A stretch of DNA of 38,903 bases from contig JAVWCU010000005.1 of the NCBI GenBank assembly GCA_036648855.1, positions 1-38,903 on the forward strand. Reading direction: 5' to 3'. Every line of letters begins with the position of its first letter. The first letter of the stretch is position 1. The notes below the pieces were generated by a model that was not told the DNA's origin, did no database searches, and saw nothing but the letters and a program-made list of their open reading frames with translations. Shown here one piece after another: positions 7,537-14,897 of the stretch. This stretch comes from Faecenecus sp036648855 (GTDB lineage: Bacteria > Bacillota_I > Bacilli_A > RF39 > UBA660). Both the position numbers and the translations under genes were made by a program.

Positions 7537-9480
7537 ATGAATAAGAAAACGGTTAAAAGAGGTTTAGTTCCATACATATTTTTATTTTTATTAATGTTAG
7601 GAGTGTTTTATTTCTTTAATACTCTTAATCAAAAGGTTAATGTTTTAACTTATGATGAGTTAATGAAGTCTCTTAATGATGGTAGTGTTACAGAGGTAAT
7701 AGTAACGCCTAAGGATAGGGCATCTGTTTATGAAATTAGAGGTAGTTTAAGTACTTATAGTAAGAACGAAACATTTTACGCTAGAGTACCTTTATCTGAT
7801 CAAGTAATGAAGAAGATTTTAGAGACTCATGAAGCTCACAGTTTTAAATTTAAAACTGAAGCAGATCCAGAATCAAGTTCTCTTTTACTTATTTTGATCA
7901 ATGTAGTACCATTTTTATTACTTGGAGGATTAGCATTTTTCTTTTTTACTAGACAGATGAATGGTGCTAATAAATCAATGGATTTTGGTAAGAGTAAGGC
8001 TCAGCTTAGTTCTGAGAAAAACAAGGTTACTTTTAGTGATGTAGCCGGTTTAAAGGAAGAAAAAGAAGAAGTTAAAGAATTAATAGACTTTTTGAAGAAC
8101 CCTAAGAAATTTCAGAAATTAGGGGCAAGAATTCCTAAGGGTGTGTTATTAGTAGGTCCTCCTGGAACAGGTAAAACATTACTTGCTAGAGCTGTAGCAG
8201 GTGAGGCAAATGTACCATTTTACTATATTAGTGGTTCTGATTTTGTTGAATTATTTGTAGGTGTAGGAGCTAGTAGAGTAAGGGATATGTTTAAACAGGC
8301 TAAGCATAATGCACCATGTTTAATATTTATAGATGAAATAGATGCAGTAGGTAGACAACGTGGAACTGGACTTGGTGGTGGACATGATGAAAGAGAGCAA
8401 ACCTTAAATCAGTTATTAACTGAAATGGATGGGTTTGGGGCAAATGAAGGGATAATTGTTATTGCGGCAACTAACCGTGCTGATGTATTAGACCCGGCTT
8501 TACTTAGACCAGGAAGATTTGATCGTCAAGTTATGGTAGGACTTCCTGATGTTAGAGAAAGAGAAGATATTTTAAGAGTTCATGCCAAAAATAAAGTAAT
8601 GAATAAGGATATTATTTTAACTAATATTGCCAAAAGAACTCCGGGATTTAGTGGAGCAGATTTGGAAAACTTGCTTAATGAAGCAGCTTTATTAGCGGTT
8701 AGAAGAAACAAAGAACAAATTACAATGAGTGAAATTGATGAGGCTACGGATAGGGTTATTGCAGGTCCGGCTAAAACATCTCGTAAATATACTGAAAAAG
8801 AGAAAGAATTAGTTGCATACCATGAAGCTGGTCACGCTGTTATAGGAATTAAATTAAAAGATGCTGATGATGTACAGAAGATAACTATTATACAACGGGG
8901 CAATGCTGGTGGGTATACGATGATGTTACCTAAAGAAGAAAAGTATTTTGCTACTAAAACAGAATTATTAGAACAAATAACAGGTTTATTAGCAGGGCGA
9001 GTTTCAGAAGAAATCAAGTTTAATGAGGTATCAACTGGTGCACATAATGATTTTGAAAGAGCTACAAAAATTGCTAGAGCTATGGTAACTGAGTATGGAA
9101 TGAGTGATTTAGGACCTGTTCAGTTAGAACAACAAGATAATGGAGTATTCTTAGGAAGAGATTATAATAAGAGTCGTAATTTTTCTAATGAAATTGCTCA
9201 TGAGATAGATTTACAGATGCGTAAAATTATTGATGAATGTTATAAGAAAGCTAATAAAGTATTACTTGATAATCAGGATTTAGTTAAGTTGATAGCAGAT
9301 TCTTTGATTGAAAATGAGACATTAACTAAGGAACAAATAGATTATTTAGTAGAATATGGAGTTATGCCACCAGAGATTACTGAAGTAAAAGTTGATGATA
9401 AAAAGACTAATTCAACTAAGACAAAAGATATAAAGGAAAACGAGAAATTAAAAGCAGAAAATAAAGGACTTGAAAAATAG
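7537..9480 (+). CDS. ftsH: ATP-dependent zinc metalloprotease FtsH
   Basis: Membrane-anchored AAA+ protease that degrades misassembled membrane proteins and short-lived regulators. Order seen: membrane helix (about 10-28), extracytoplasmic domain, second helix (about 114-138), AAA module with Walker A GPPGTGKT (207-214), Walker B CLIFIDEID (261-269) and SRH ATNRADVLDPALLRPGRFDR, then the protease with HEAGH (429-433) and third zinc ligand Asp505. A charged Lys/Glu tail ends the 647 residues. AAGGAG precedes the ATG. Its last codons form the 5' arm of a terminator and the -35 of the next promoter. Confidence 0.98.
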   Translation: MNKKTVKRGLVPYIFLFLLMLGVFYFFNTLNQKVNVLTYDELMKSLNDGSVTEVIVTPKDRASVYEIRGSLSTYSKNETFYARVPLSDQVMKKILETHEAHSFKFKTEADPESSSLLLILINVVPFLLLGGLAFFFFTRQMNGANKSMDFGKSKAQLSSEKNKVTFSDVAGLKEEKEEVKELIDFLKNPKKFQKLGARIPKGVLLVGPPGTGKTLLARAVAGEANVPFYYISGSDFVELFVGVGASRVRDMFKQAKHNAPCLIFIDEIDAVGRQRGTGLGGGHDEREQTLNQLLTEMDGFGANEGIIVIAATNRADVLDPALLRPGRFDRQVMVGLPDVREREDILRVHAKNKVMNKDIILTNIAKRTPGFSGADLENLLNEAALLAVRRNKEQITMSEIDEATDRVIAGPAKTSRKYTEKEKELVAYHEAGHAVIGIKLKDADDVQKITIIQRGNAGGYTMMLPKEEKYFATKTELLEQITGLLAGRVSEEIKFNEVSTGAHNDFERATKIARAMVTEYGMSDLGPVQLEQQDNGVFLGRDYNKSRNFSNEIAHEIDLQMRKIIDECYKKANKVLLDNQDLVKLIADSLIENETLTKEQIDYLVEYGVMPPEITEVKVDDKKTNSTKTKDIKENEKLKAENKGLEK

Positions 9481-9488
9481 TCCTTTTT
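9463..9488 (+). terminator. Intrinsic terminator overlapping the ftsH stop
   Basis: AAAGGACT/AGTCCTTT stem with an eight-base loop and a T run. The 5' arm is coding sequence and the stop codon TAG lies at the loop/3' arm boundary. Confidence 0.85.
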
Positions 9489-9498
9489 CTGTTATAAT
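9470..9498 (+). promoter_or_regulatory. Sigma-A promoter embedded in the ftsH terminator
   Basis: TTGAAA at 9470-9475 in the terminator loop, exactly 17 bases, then a perfect TATAAT at 9493-9498 preceded by TGT. It drives the small gene starting at 9524. Confidence 0.8.
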
Positions 9499-9523
9499 AG
9501 CGGGCATTAAGGGGGTAGAATAG

Positions 9524-9913
9524 ATGCAAAATTTTGAAAAAGAAAAATCCGAAGAATTAGGACCTCAGATTTATATTCAAAAAATTAATGGAATAATTGG
9601 GGTTTTAGAAAATGGTTATCATTTAGATACTTATAGTATATGTAATAAATGTGCTAGAATATTATTTAGTGGAGTACAGCAATGTCCAAAGATTAATGAT
9701 ATAGTAAAAAAGCCGTTAGATAGATATGATTTTATTACGGATGGTTATCAGTCTTTTATGTTAGTTGAGAAAAATAGAACTATTTTAGAACAACATGTTG
9801 ACTATGATAATAATATACCAAAAGAAAAGATACTTACTAAAGCTATGTATATGCAACCATATAGTTTGGCTGTTTATAAATGCAAAGGATTTATTAAAGA
9901 TACGAGGGAATAA
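9524..9913 (+). CDS. Unknown 129-residue protein with paired cysteines
   Basis: Not recognised. Soluble protein with no signal peptide or membrane segment. It has a CNKC pair (Cys42 and Cys45), a third Cys about ten residues later (Cys55) and a fourth near residue 120; three or four could bind zinc or a metal cluster, but the spacing matches no family known to me. GGGGGT lies eight bases before the ATG. It is a single-gene unit with its own strong promoter and a terminator overlapping its stop codon. In B. subtilis the ftsH-dusB interval holds other genes, so the neighbours give no function. Confidence 0.7.
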   Translation: MQNFEKEKSEELGPQIYIQKINGIIGVLENGYHLDTYSICNKCARILFSGVQQCPKINDIVKKPLDRYDFITDGYQSFMLVEKNRTILEQHVDYDNNIPKEKILTKAMYMQPYSLAVYKCKGFIKDTRE

Positions 9914-9924
9914 ACCTCGTTTTT
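9902..9924 (+). terminator. Intrinsic terminator overlapping the stop of the 129-residue gene
   Basis: ACGAGG/CCTCGT stem with a seven-base loop that contains the TAA stop, followed by five T. Confidence 0.85.
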
Positions 9925-9951
9925 CTATACCTATTAAAATAGTTCTTTTAA

Positions 9952-9960
9952 TGGTATAAT
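9952..9960 (+). promoter_or_regulatory. Extended -10 promoter for dusB
   Basis: TGGTATAAT is a perfect extended -10. The -35 region is poor (TATTAA at the expected distance). The dusB start codon follows about 17 bases later, so the leader is very short. Confidence 0.6.
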
Positions 9961-9977
9961 TTTTAACAGGTGATTTT

Positions 9978-10961
9978 ATGAAATGGAATATAGGGAATGT
10001 GAGTATTAATAATCAGGTAGTGTTAGCACCCATGGCTGGGGTTGGTAATTCTAGTTTTAGAAAGATTATAAAGGAAATGGGTTGTGGGTTAATATATGCT
10101 GAGATGGTTAGTGATAAGGCAATATTTTATAATAATAAGAAAACAGTAGATATGCTTTATATGGAAGACAGTGAAAGACCTATCGTTCAACAAATATTTG
10201 GGGCTGATAAGGATTCTTTTGTTGAAGCCGCTAAGTATATTTATAATACAATGCATCCAGATATCATTGATATTAATATGGGGTGCCCTGTTCCAAAGGT
10301 AGCAGTAAGGGCTCAAGCGGGAGCAGCGTTATTAAAGGATCCTAGTAAGATTAAAGATATTGTAGAAGCGGTGGTTTTAGCAGTTCCTATTCCGGTTAGT
10401 GTTAAAATAAGAAGTGGATGGGATCAAAATAGTATTAATGCTGTAGAGGTAGCTAAAATATGTGAAATGGCAGGAGCTAAAGCTATTACGGTTCATGCTA
10501 GAACTAGGAGCCAGGGTTATACAGGTTCAGCTGATTGGAATATAATTCGTTTAGTAAAAGAGAATGTTTCCATTCCAGTTATTGGTAATGGGGATGTGAC
10601 TACTCCTATACTAGCTAAAAAAATGCTGGATGAGACTAAATGTGATGCAGTAATGATAGGAAGAGGAGTTTTAGGCAATCCTTGGTTAATTAAAAGAACC
10701 GTTCATTATCTAGAAAATGGAGAGTTATTACCACTTCCAAGTAAGGGTGAGAAAATTGATATGTGCTTAAAGCATTTACGTTATTTATCAGCATTAAAAG
10801 ATTCTAAAGTAGCCTGTTTAGAAATTAGAAACCATATAGGGTGGTATTTAAAAGGCTTAGATGGAGTTAATGAGTTGAAGAATAAAATCTTTTCACTTAC
10901 TAGTATTAATGATATAATTACTGTATTAGAAGAATATAAACTTAATTTGGAAGGAAGGTAA
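9978..10961 (+). CDS. dusB: tRNA-dihydrouridine synthase (DusB type)
   Basis: FMN-dependent reductase that makes dihydrouridine in the tRNA D-loop using NADPH. The N-terminal TIM barrel opens VVLAPMAGVGNSSFRKI; the catalytic Cys is Cys103 in NMGCPVPK; VKIRSGW, HARTRSQGYTGSADW and IGNGDV follow as FMN and substrate segments, and the C-terminal helical domain is present. 327 residues, normal length. AGGTGAT precedes the ATG. First gene of a dusB/J-like/lysS operon; B. subtilis also has dusB just upstream of lysS, but without the gene in between. Confidence 0.95.
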   Translation: MKWNIGNVSINNQVVLAPMAGVGNSSFRKIIKEMGCGLIYAEMVSDKAIFYNNKKTVDMLYMEDSERPIVQQIFGADKDSFVEAAKYIYNTMHPDIIDINMGCPVPKVAVRAQAGAALLKDPSKIKDIVEAVVLAVPIPVSVKIRSGWDQNSINAVEVAKICEMAGAKAITVHARTRSQGYTGSADWNIIRLVKENVSIPVIGNGDVTTPILAKKMLDETKCDAVMIGRGVLGNPWLIKRTVHYLENGELLPLPSKGEKIDMCLKHLRYLSALKDSKVACLEIRNHIGWYLKGLDGVNELKNKIFSLTSINDIITVLEEYKLNLEGR

Positions 10962-10965
10962 ACTG

Positions 10966-11844
10966 ATGAAGGAAAATTATTATCAATTATTAGGAATAGC
11001 TAGGAGTTCTACAACTGCGGATATTAGGGCAAAATATAAAAAGTTAAAAGAACAATATAACTCGACTAGTTCTAATAAAAATACTAAGAAGTTAGAAGAA
11101 ATAGAATTAGCGTTTAAGACTTTATCTAACAAAGATTTAAGAGAGAAATATGATTTATCTTTAGAAGATGTTGTAGAAGTGGATACTAGTTTAAAAGCAG
11201 CAGGAGAAGAAAGTATTCCTTTTAAAAAGGCTTATTTTTTACCAAGGGTTTTAGCTTTTTTTCTAGATATGATGATTGTTGCAACGGCAGCTAGTTTATT
11301 ATTTTCTATTTTTCCACAAGCTACAAATTTAGTTAAGTTAAATAATCAGCAAAAGGAAATTCAAAACAATTATTTAAGCCAAAAAATAAATAGTGAGGAA
11401 TATCTTGCGCAAAGTTTTGATTTAAGTTATGATATAGCCTATGCAAATGTGATATATGTTATTATTAGTGTAGCATTATCGTTAGGATATTTTGTGGTTT
11501 TTCAATATAAGAAAGATGGGCAAACAATTGGTAAGAGTTTAATGAAAATTAGGGTTGTTTCTAATAATTCTAGCCAAAAATTAACGATGAATCATTATTT
11601 AGTTAGAGCTCTTATTATTCAGTCTATATTTTTGGATTTATTGGCTTTAATATCAGTTTTACTAATGCCTAAGAGTATATATGGAGTACTTAGTTTTGGA
11701 CTTAGCTTTATGCAAATGATAATAATGATTGTAACAATTATTATGGTTTTATATCGTAAAGATGGACGAGGTATTCATGACATGATTGCAAGGACTAGAG
11801 TAGTTATGGATGGAGAGAAGGAGAAAGTATTATGTCAGAGTTAA
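10966..11844 (+). CDS. Degenerate J-domain/RDD-family membrane protein
   Basis: A two-domain fusion. Residues 1-65 have the J-domain shape: NYYQLLGIARSSTTADIRAKYKKL, then an acidic-hydrophobic helix ending TLSNKDLREKYD. The HPD tripeptide needed to stimulate DnaK is replaced by Asn-Ser-Thr (32-34), so canonical co-chaperone activity is unlikely. Residues from about 90 form an RDD-type membrane domain: LPRVLAFFLDMM (Arg94, Asp101), a second hydrophobic pair, the RDD-type segment KKDGQTIGKSLMKIRVV, and further helices. 292 residues. The start lies four bases after dusB, with GGAAGG just upstream, and the end overlaps lysS by 13 bases, so it is tightly embedded. RDD proteins are linked to ion or osmolyte transport in some bacteria; a role here is inference only. 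Confidence 0.75.
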   Translation: MKENYYQLLGIARSSTTADIRAKYKKLKEQYNSTSSNKNTKKLEEIELAFKTLSNKDLREKYDLSLEDVVEVDTSLKAAGEESIPFKKAYFLPRVLAFFLDMMIVATAASLLFSIFPQATNLVKLNNQQKEIQNNYLSQKINSEEYLAQSFDLSYDIAYANVIYVIISVALSLGYFVVFQYKKDGQTIGKSLMKIRVVSNNSSQKLTMNHYLVRALIIQSIFLDLLALISVLLMPKSIYGVLSFGLSFMQMIIMIVTIIMVLYRKDGRGIHDMIARTRVVMDGEKEKVLCQS

Positions 11845-13307
11845 CGGAGCAAGAATTAGTTCGTAGAGAAAAATTGGAAGAATTAAGGGCTAAAGGGATT
11901 AATCCTTTTGGACAAAGGTTTGAGGTTACGAATACAGCAATAGAATTGCATAATAAGTATCAGACTGAGACTAAGGAAGAGTTAATTGAAGCTAATATTC
12001 CAGTATGCGTGGCTGGTAGAATCATGACTAAACGTGGTAAAGGTAAAGTTGGGTTTATGCATATTCAAGATAGAGATGCACAAATGCAGATTTATGTTAG
12101 GGAAGATGTTTTAGGTGAAGATAACTATGCTATTTTTAGAAGAGCTGATATTGGTGATATAGTTGGTATTAATGGTACTATGTTTAGAACTGATACAGGG
12201 GAACTTAGTATAAAAGCTAGTAAATATACGCATTTAGTAAAAGCTTTGAGACCTTTACCAGAGAAGTTTCATGGTTTAACAGATGTTGAAGAAAGATATA
12301 GAAGACGCTATGTTGATTTAATTATGAATGAAGAAGCTAGAAGAGTAGCTTTTATGAGACCTCGTATTATTAGGGGAATACAGAATTATTTAGATAAACT
12401 TGGCTATATAGAGGTAGAGACTCCTGTTTTAGGGACTGTTTTAGGTGGTGCTGCAGCTAGACCGTTTGAAACGCATCATAATACTTTAGATATTAATATG
12501 TATCTTAGAATTGCAACTGAGTTATCTTTAAAGAGGTTATTAGTTGGAGGAATGGACGCTGTTTATGAAATAGGACGTTTATTTAGAAATGAAGGAATGG
12601 ATAAGAATCATAATCCTGAATTTACAACAATAGAAGTTTACAAAGCTTATAGTGACCTTGAGGGAATGATGGAGTTAACTGAAGGAATAATTTCTACTGT
12701 TGCTAAAGATGTATTAGGTACTTATGAATTAGATTGGAGAGATCATCATATTTCTCTTGCTCCGGGGTTTAAAAGAGTACATATGGTAGAAGCTATCCTT
12801 AAGGAAACAGGTATTAACTTTTTTGAGGAAATGAGTTATGAAGAAGCTAAAGATTTAGCTTTAAAGAATAATATTGTAGTAGAAAAGCATTTTACGTTTG
12901 GGCATATTGTTAATGCGTTTTTTGAGAAGTTTGTTGAATCTACAATAGTAGAACCTACTTTTATTTATGGACATCCAATAGAGATAAGCCCTTTAGCTAG
13001 GAAGAGTGAAGATCCTAGATTTACAGAGAGATTTGAACTATTTATATGTGGAAGTGAATATGCTAATGCATTTACGGAATTAAATGATCCTATTGATCAA
13101 AAAGAAAGATTTTTAAGTCAAATGAAGGAAAAAGAATTAGGTAATGATGAAGCTAATGAAATGGATACTGATTTTATTGAAGCTTTAGAATATGGTATGC
13201 CTCCTGCAGGGGGAATGGGTATGGGTATTGACCGATTTGTAATGATGTTAACTGGTAGTGATTCTATTAGGGAAGTTATTCTATTTCCCACAATGAGGTT
13301 AAAATAA
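11832..13307 (+). CDS. lysS: Lysyl-tRNA synthetase, class II
   Basis: Charges tRNA-Lys with lysine. N-terminal OB-fold anticodon-binding domain (about residues 50-150: VAGRIMTKRGKGKVGFMHIQD) followed by the class II core: RPRIIRGIQNYLD with motif 1, FRNEGMDKNHNPEFTTIE as motif 2 and GMGMGIDRFVMML as motif 3. 491 residues, normal. AAGGAG (11819-11824) sits before the ATG, which lies inside the end of the preceding gene. No T-box was seen upstream. A terminator begins in the stop codon. Confidence 0.98.
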   Translation: MSELTEQELVRREKLEELRAKGINPFGQRFEVTNTAIELHNKYQTETKEELIEANIPVCVAGRIMTKRGKGKVGFMHIQDRDAQMQIYVREDVLGEDNYAIFRRADIGDIVGINGTMFRTDTGELSIKASKYTHLVKALRPLPEKFHGLTDVEERYRRRYVDLIMNEEARRVAFMRPRIIRGIQNYLDKLGYIEVETPVLGTVLGGAAARPFETHHNTLDINMYLRIATELSLKRLLVGGMDAVYEIGRLFRNEGMDKNHNPEFTTIEVYKAYSDLEGMMELTEGIISTVAKDVLGTYELDWRDHHISLAPGFKRVHMVEAILKETGINFFEEMSYEEAKDLALKNNIVVEKHFTFGHIVNAFFEKFVESTIVEPTFIYGHPIEISPLARKSEDPRFTERFELFICGSEYANAFTELNDPIDQKERFLSQMKEKELGNDEANEMDTDFIEALEYGMPPAGGMGMGIDRFVMMLTGSDSIREVILFPTMRLK

Positions 13308-13325
13308 AGGCGATAGAGCCTTTTT
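13306..13325 (+). terminator. Intrinsic terminator after lysS
   Basis: AAAGGC/GCCTTT stem with a six-base loop and T run; the first two bases belong to the TAA stop. Confidence 0.85.
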
Positions 13326-13359
13326 CTTTGGCATTTTTGAATAAAATAAGTTTATTTGG

Positions 13360-13389
13360 TTGTTATTTAGGGTTAAATTGCTGTATAAT
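13360..13389 (+). promoter_or_regulatory. Sigma-A-type promoter for the carrier gene
   Basis: TTGTTA, 18-base spacer, perfect TATAAT. The GGGAGGG ribosome site follows shortly after. Confidence 0.65.
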
Positions 13390-13407
13390 TGATTATGGGA
13401 GGGTATT

Positions 13408-14802
13408 ATGAAAAAACACAATTTAATTAAGGTCGTATTGATTGCTATTTTGGTAATGTTTTTATTAACTTGGATTTTACCAATAACTAGTTTTCAATAT
13501 GGTGAAATTTCTGGGGGAGTTAGACAACAAATGGGCTTGTTTGAACTATTCTCTTATCCAGCTTTGTCTGTTTCATTTTTTGGAACATTGTTTATGTTTA
13601 TCGTAGCAGTGGGAGCATTTTATGGAGTTTTATCTAAGACTGGTGTTTACCGCACTTTATTGGATAAAATTGTAAAAGGCTTTAAGGGTAAAGAAAGTAT
13701 ATTTTTAATAGTTATAATGATTTTAATTACGGTAATTACGTCTGTTTCAGGACTTAATTATGCAATGTTATTTGTATTTCCGTTTGTTATTGCGTTAGTC
13801 TTAGCAATGGGATATAACAAGTTAACAGCTGCTACTGTAACAGTAGGATCATTATTAATTGGTATTATGGGTACTACTTTTGGTACTGCTAATATTCCAT
13901 ATATTAGTGATATTTTATCAACTAGTGCTTATACTGAAATTACTACTAAGGTACTTATTTTAGTTATAGGATTAGTCTTACTAATATTTAATGTTTTGCG
14001 TTATGCTAAGCATGATAAAGTAGACAGTGATTTAGTAGAAGAAGGATTATTACCTGATAAGGATAAATCAAAGAAACATATTTGGCCCGCTGTTGTAGTA
14101 TTTGATTTAGTTTTATTAGTAATGATTTTGGCAATTATTCCATGGGAAAATGTTTTCAAGATTGATTTATTTACGACTGTGACTAAAGCAGTGACAGAGT
14201 TTAAATTATTTGGCTTTCCAATTGCTGCTAAGCTATTAGGAAATGTTGCAGCATTTGGAACATGGACAATGAGTCAATTACCAATGTTAGTCATAATGGC
14301 AACAGGGGTATTAGGACTTGTATATCGAGTTAAGTTTAGTGAGTTTATTGAAGGAATTATTAATGGACTTAAAAAGGCTGTAGGCCCTGCTGCTATAGCA
14401 ATGCTTATTTATACAGTTTTAATAATTGCTACTTATAATCCATTTCAATTAACAATTATTAAGTTTCTTATGACTTTAACAAAGGGATTTAATGTGGTGA
14501 CATTAGGGGCTTCTGCAATATTAGCAAGTATCTTTAATATTGATATGATGTATGTTGCTCAAGGAACATTACCATATATTATCAGTGTAATTACGGATAA
14601 TGCATTATTCCCATTAATAGGAGTTATGTATCAATCACTTTATGCGTTTGCTATGTTATTTGCTCCTACTAGTATTGTTCTTATGACAACATTAGCATAT
14701 TTAAAAGTTCCTTATGGAAAATGGTTAAAACATATTTGGAAGTTGTTATTAGAATTATTCATTATACTATTTGTTATTTTCACTATTATTTTGTTAGTAT
14801 AA
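13408..14802 (+). CDS. DcuC/YfcC-type membrane carrier
   Basis: Integral membrane transporter of 464 residues with about 11-12 hydrophobic helices in two halves split by a charged loop (about residues 195-225). The first half carries the Gly-rich segments SGLNYAMLFVFPFVIALVLAMGYNKLTAATVTVGSLLIGIMGTTFGTANIPY, and the second half has a matching TYNPFQLTIIKFL region. That repeat with short Gly/Thr/Asn re-entrant loops fits the YfcC/DcuC ion-transporter superfamily, whose members carry dicarboxylates, amino acids or short acids. The substrate cannot be read from the sequence. GGGAGGG precedes the ATG. It stands alone, with its own promoter and terminator, between lysS and clpC, where B. subtilis has rRNA/tRNA genes and ctsR-mcsA-mcsB. 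Confidence 0.75.
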   Translation: MKKHNLIKVVLIAILVMFLLTWILPITSFQYGEISGGVRQQMGLFELFSYPALSVSFFGTLFMFIVAVGAFYGVLSKTGVYRTLLDKIVKGFKGKESIFLIVIMILITVITSVSGLNYAMLFVFPFVIALVLAMGYNKLTAATVTVGSLLIGIMGTTFGTANIPYISDILSTSAYTEITTKVLILVIGLVLLIFNVLRYAKHDKVDSDLVEEGLLPDKDKSKKHIWPAVVVFDLVLLVMILAIIPWENVFKIDLFTTVTKAVTEFKLFGFPIAAKLLGNVAAFGTWTMSQLPMLVIMATGVLGLVYRVKFSEFIEGIINGLKKAVGPAAIAMLIYTVLIIATYNPFQLTIIKFLMTLTKGFNVVTLGASAILASIFNIDMMYVAQGTLPYIISVITDNALFPLIGVMYQSLYAFAMLFAPTSIVLMTTLAYLKVPYGKWLKHIWKLLLELFIILFVIFTIILLV

Positions 14803-14813
14803 AAATAGTATTT

Positions 14814-14835
14814 AAGAGGGAAACCTCTTTTTTTG
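14814..14835 (+). terminator. Intrinsic terminator after the carrier gene
   Basis: AAGAGG/CCTCTT stem closed by a GAAA tetraloop and followed by a run of T. Confidence 0.9.
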
Positions 14836-14897
14836 TTGATTAAATTTTGATGAATAGAGACATAATAAACATAGAATGGATGGAGAGGAGAATATCT

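Noticed and set aside
14847..14897. Upstream in-frame starts for clpC
   Set aside because: They add 16-17 residues not seen in Clp N-domains and lie before the GAGAGGAG ribosome site that serves ATG 14898.
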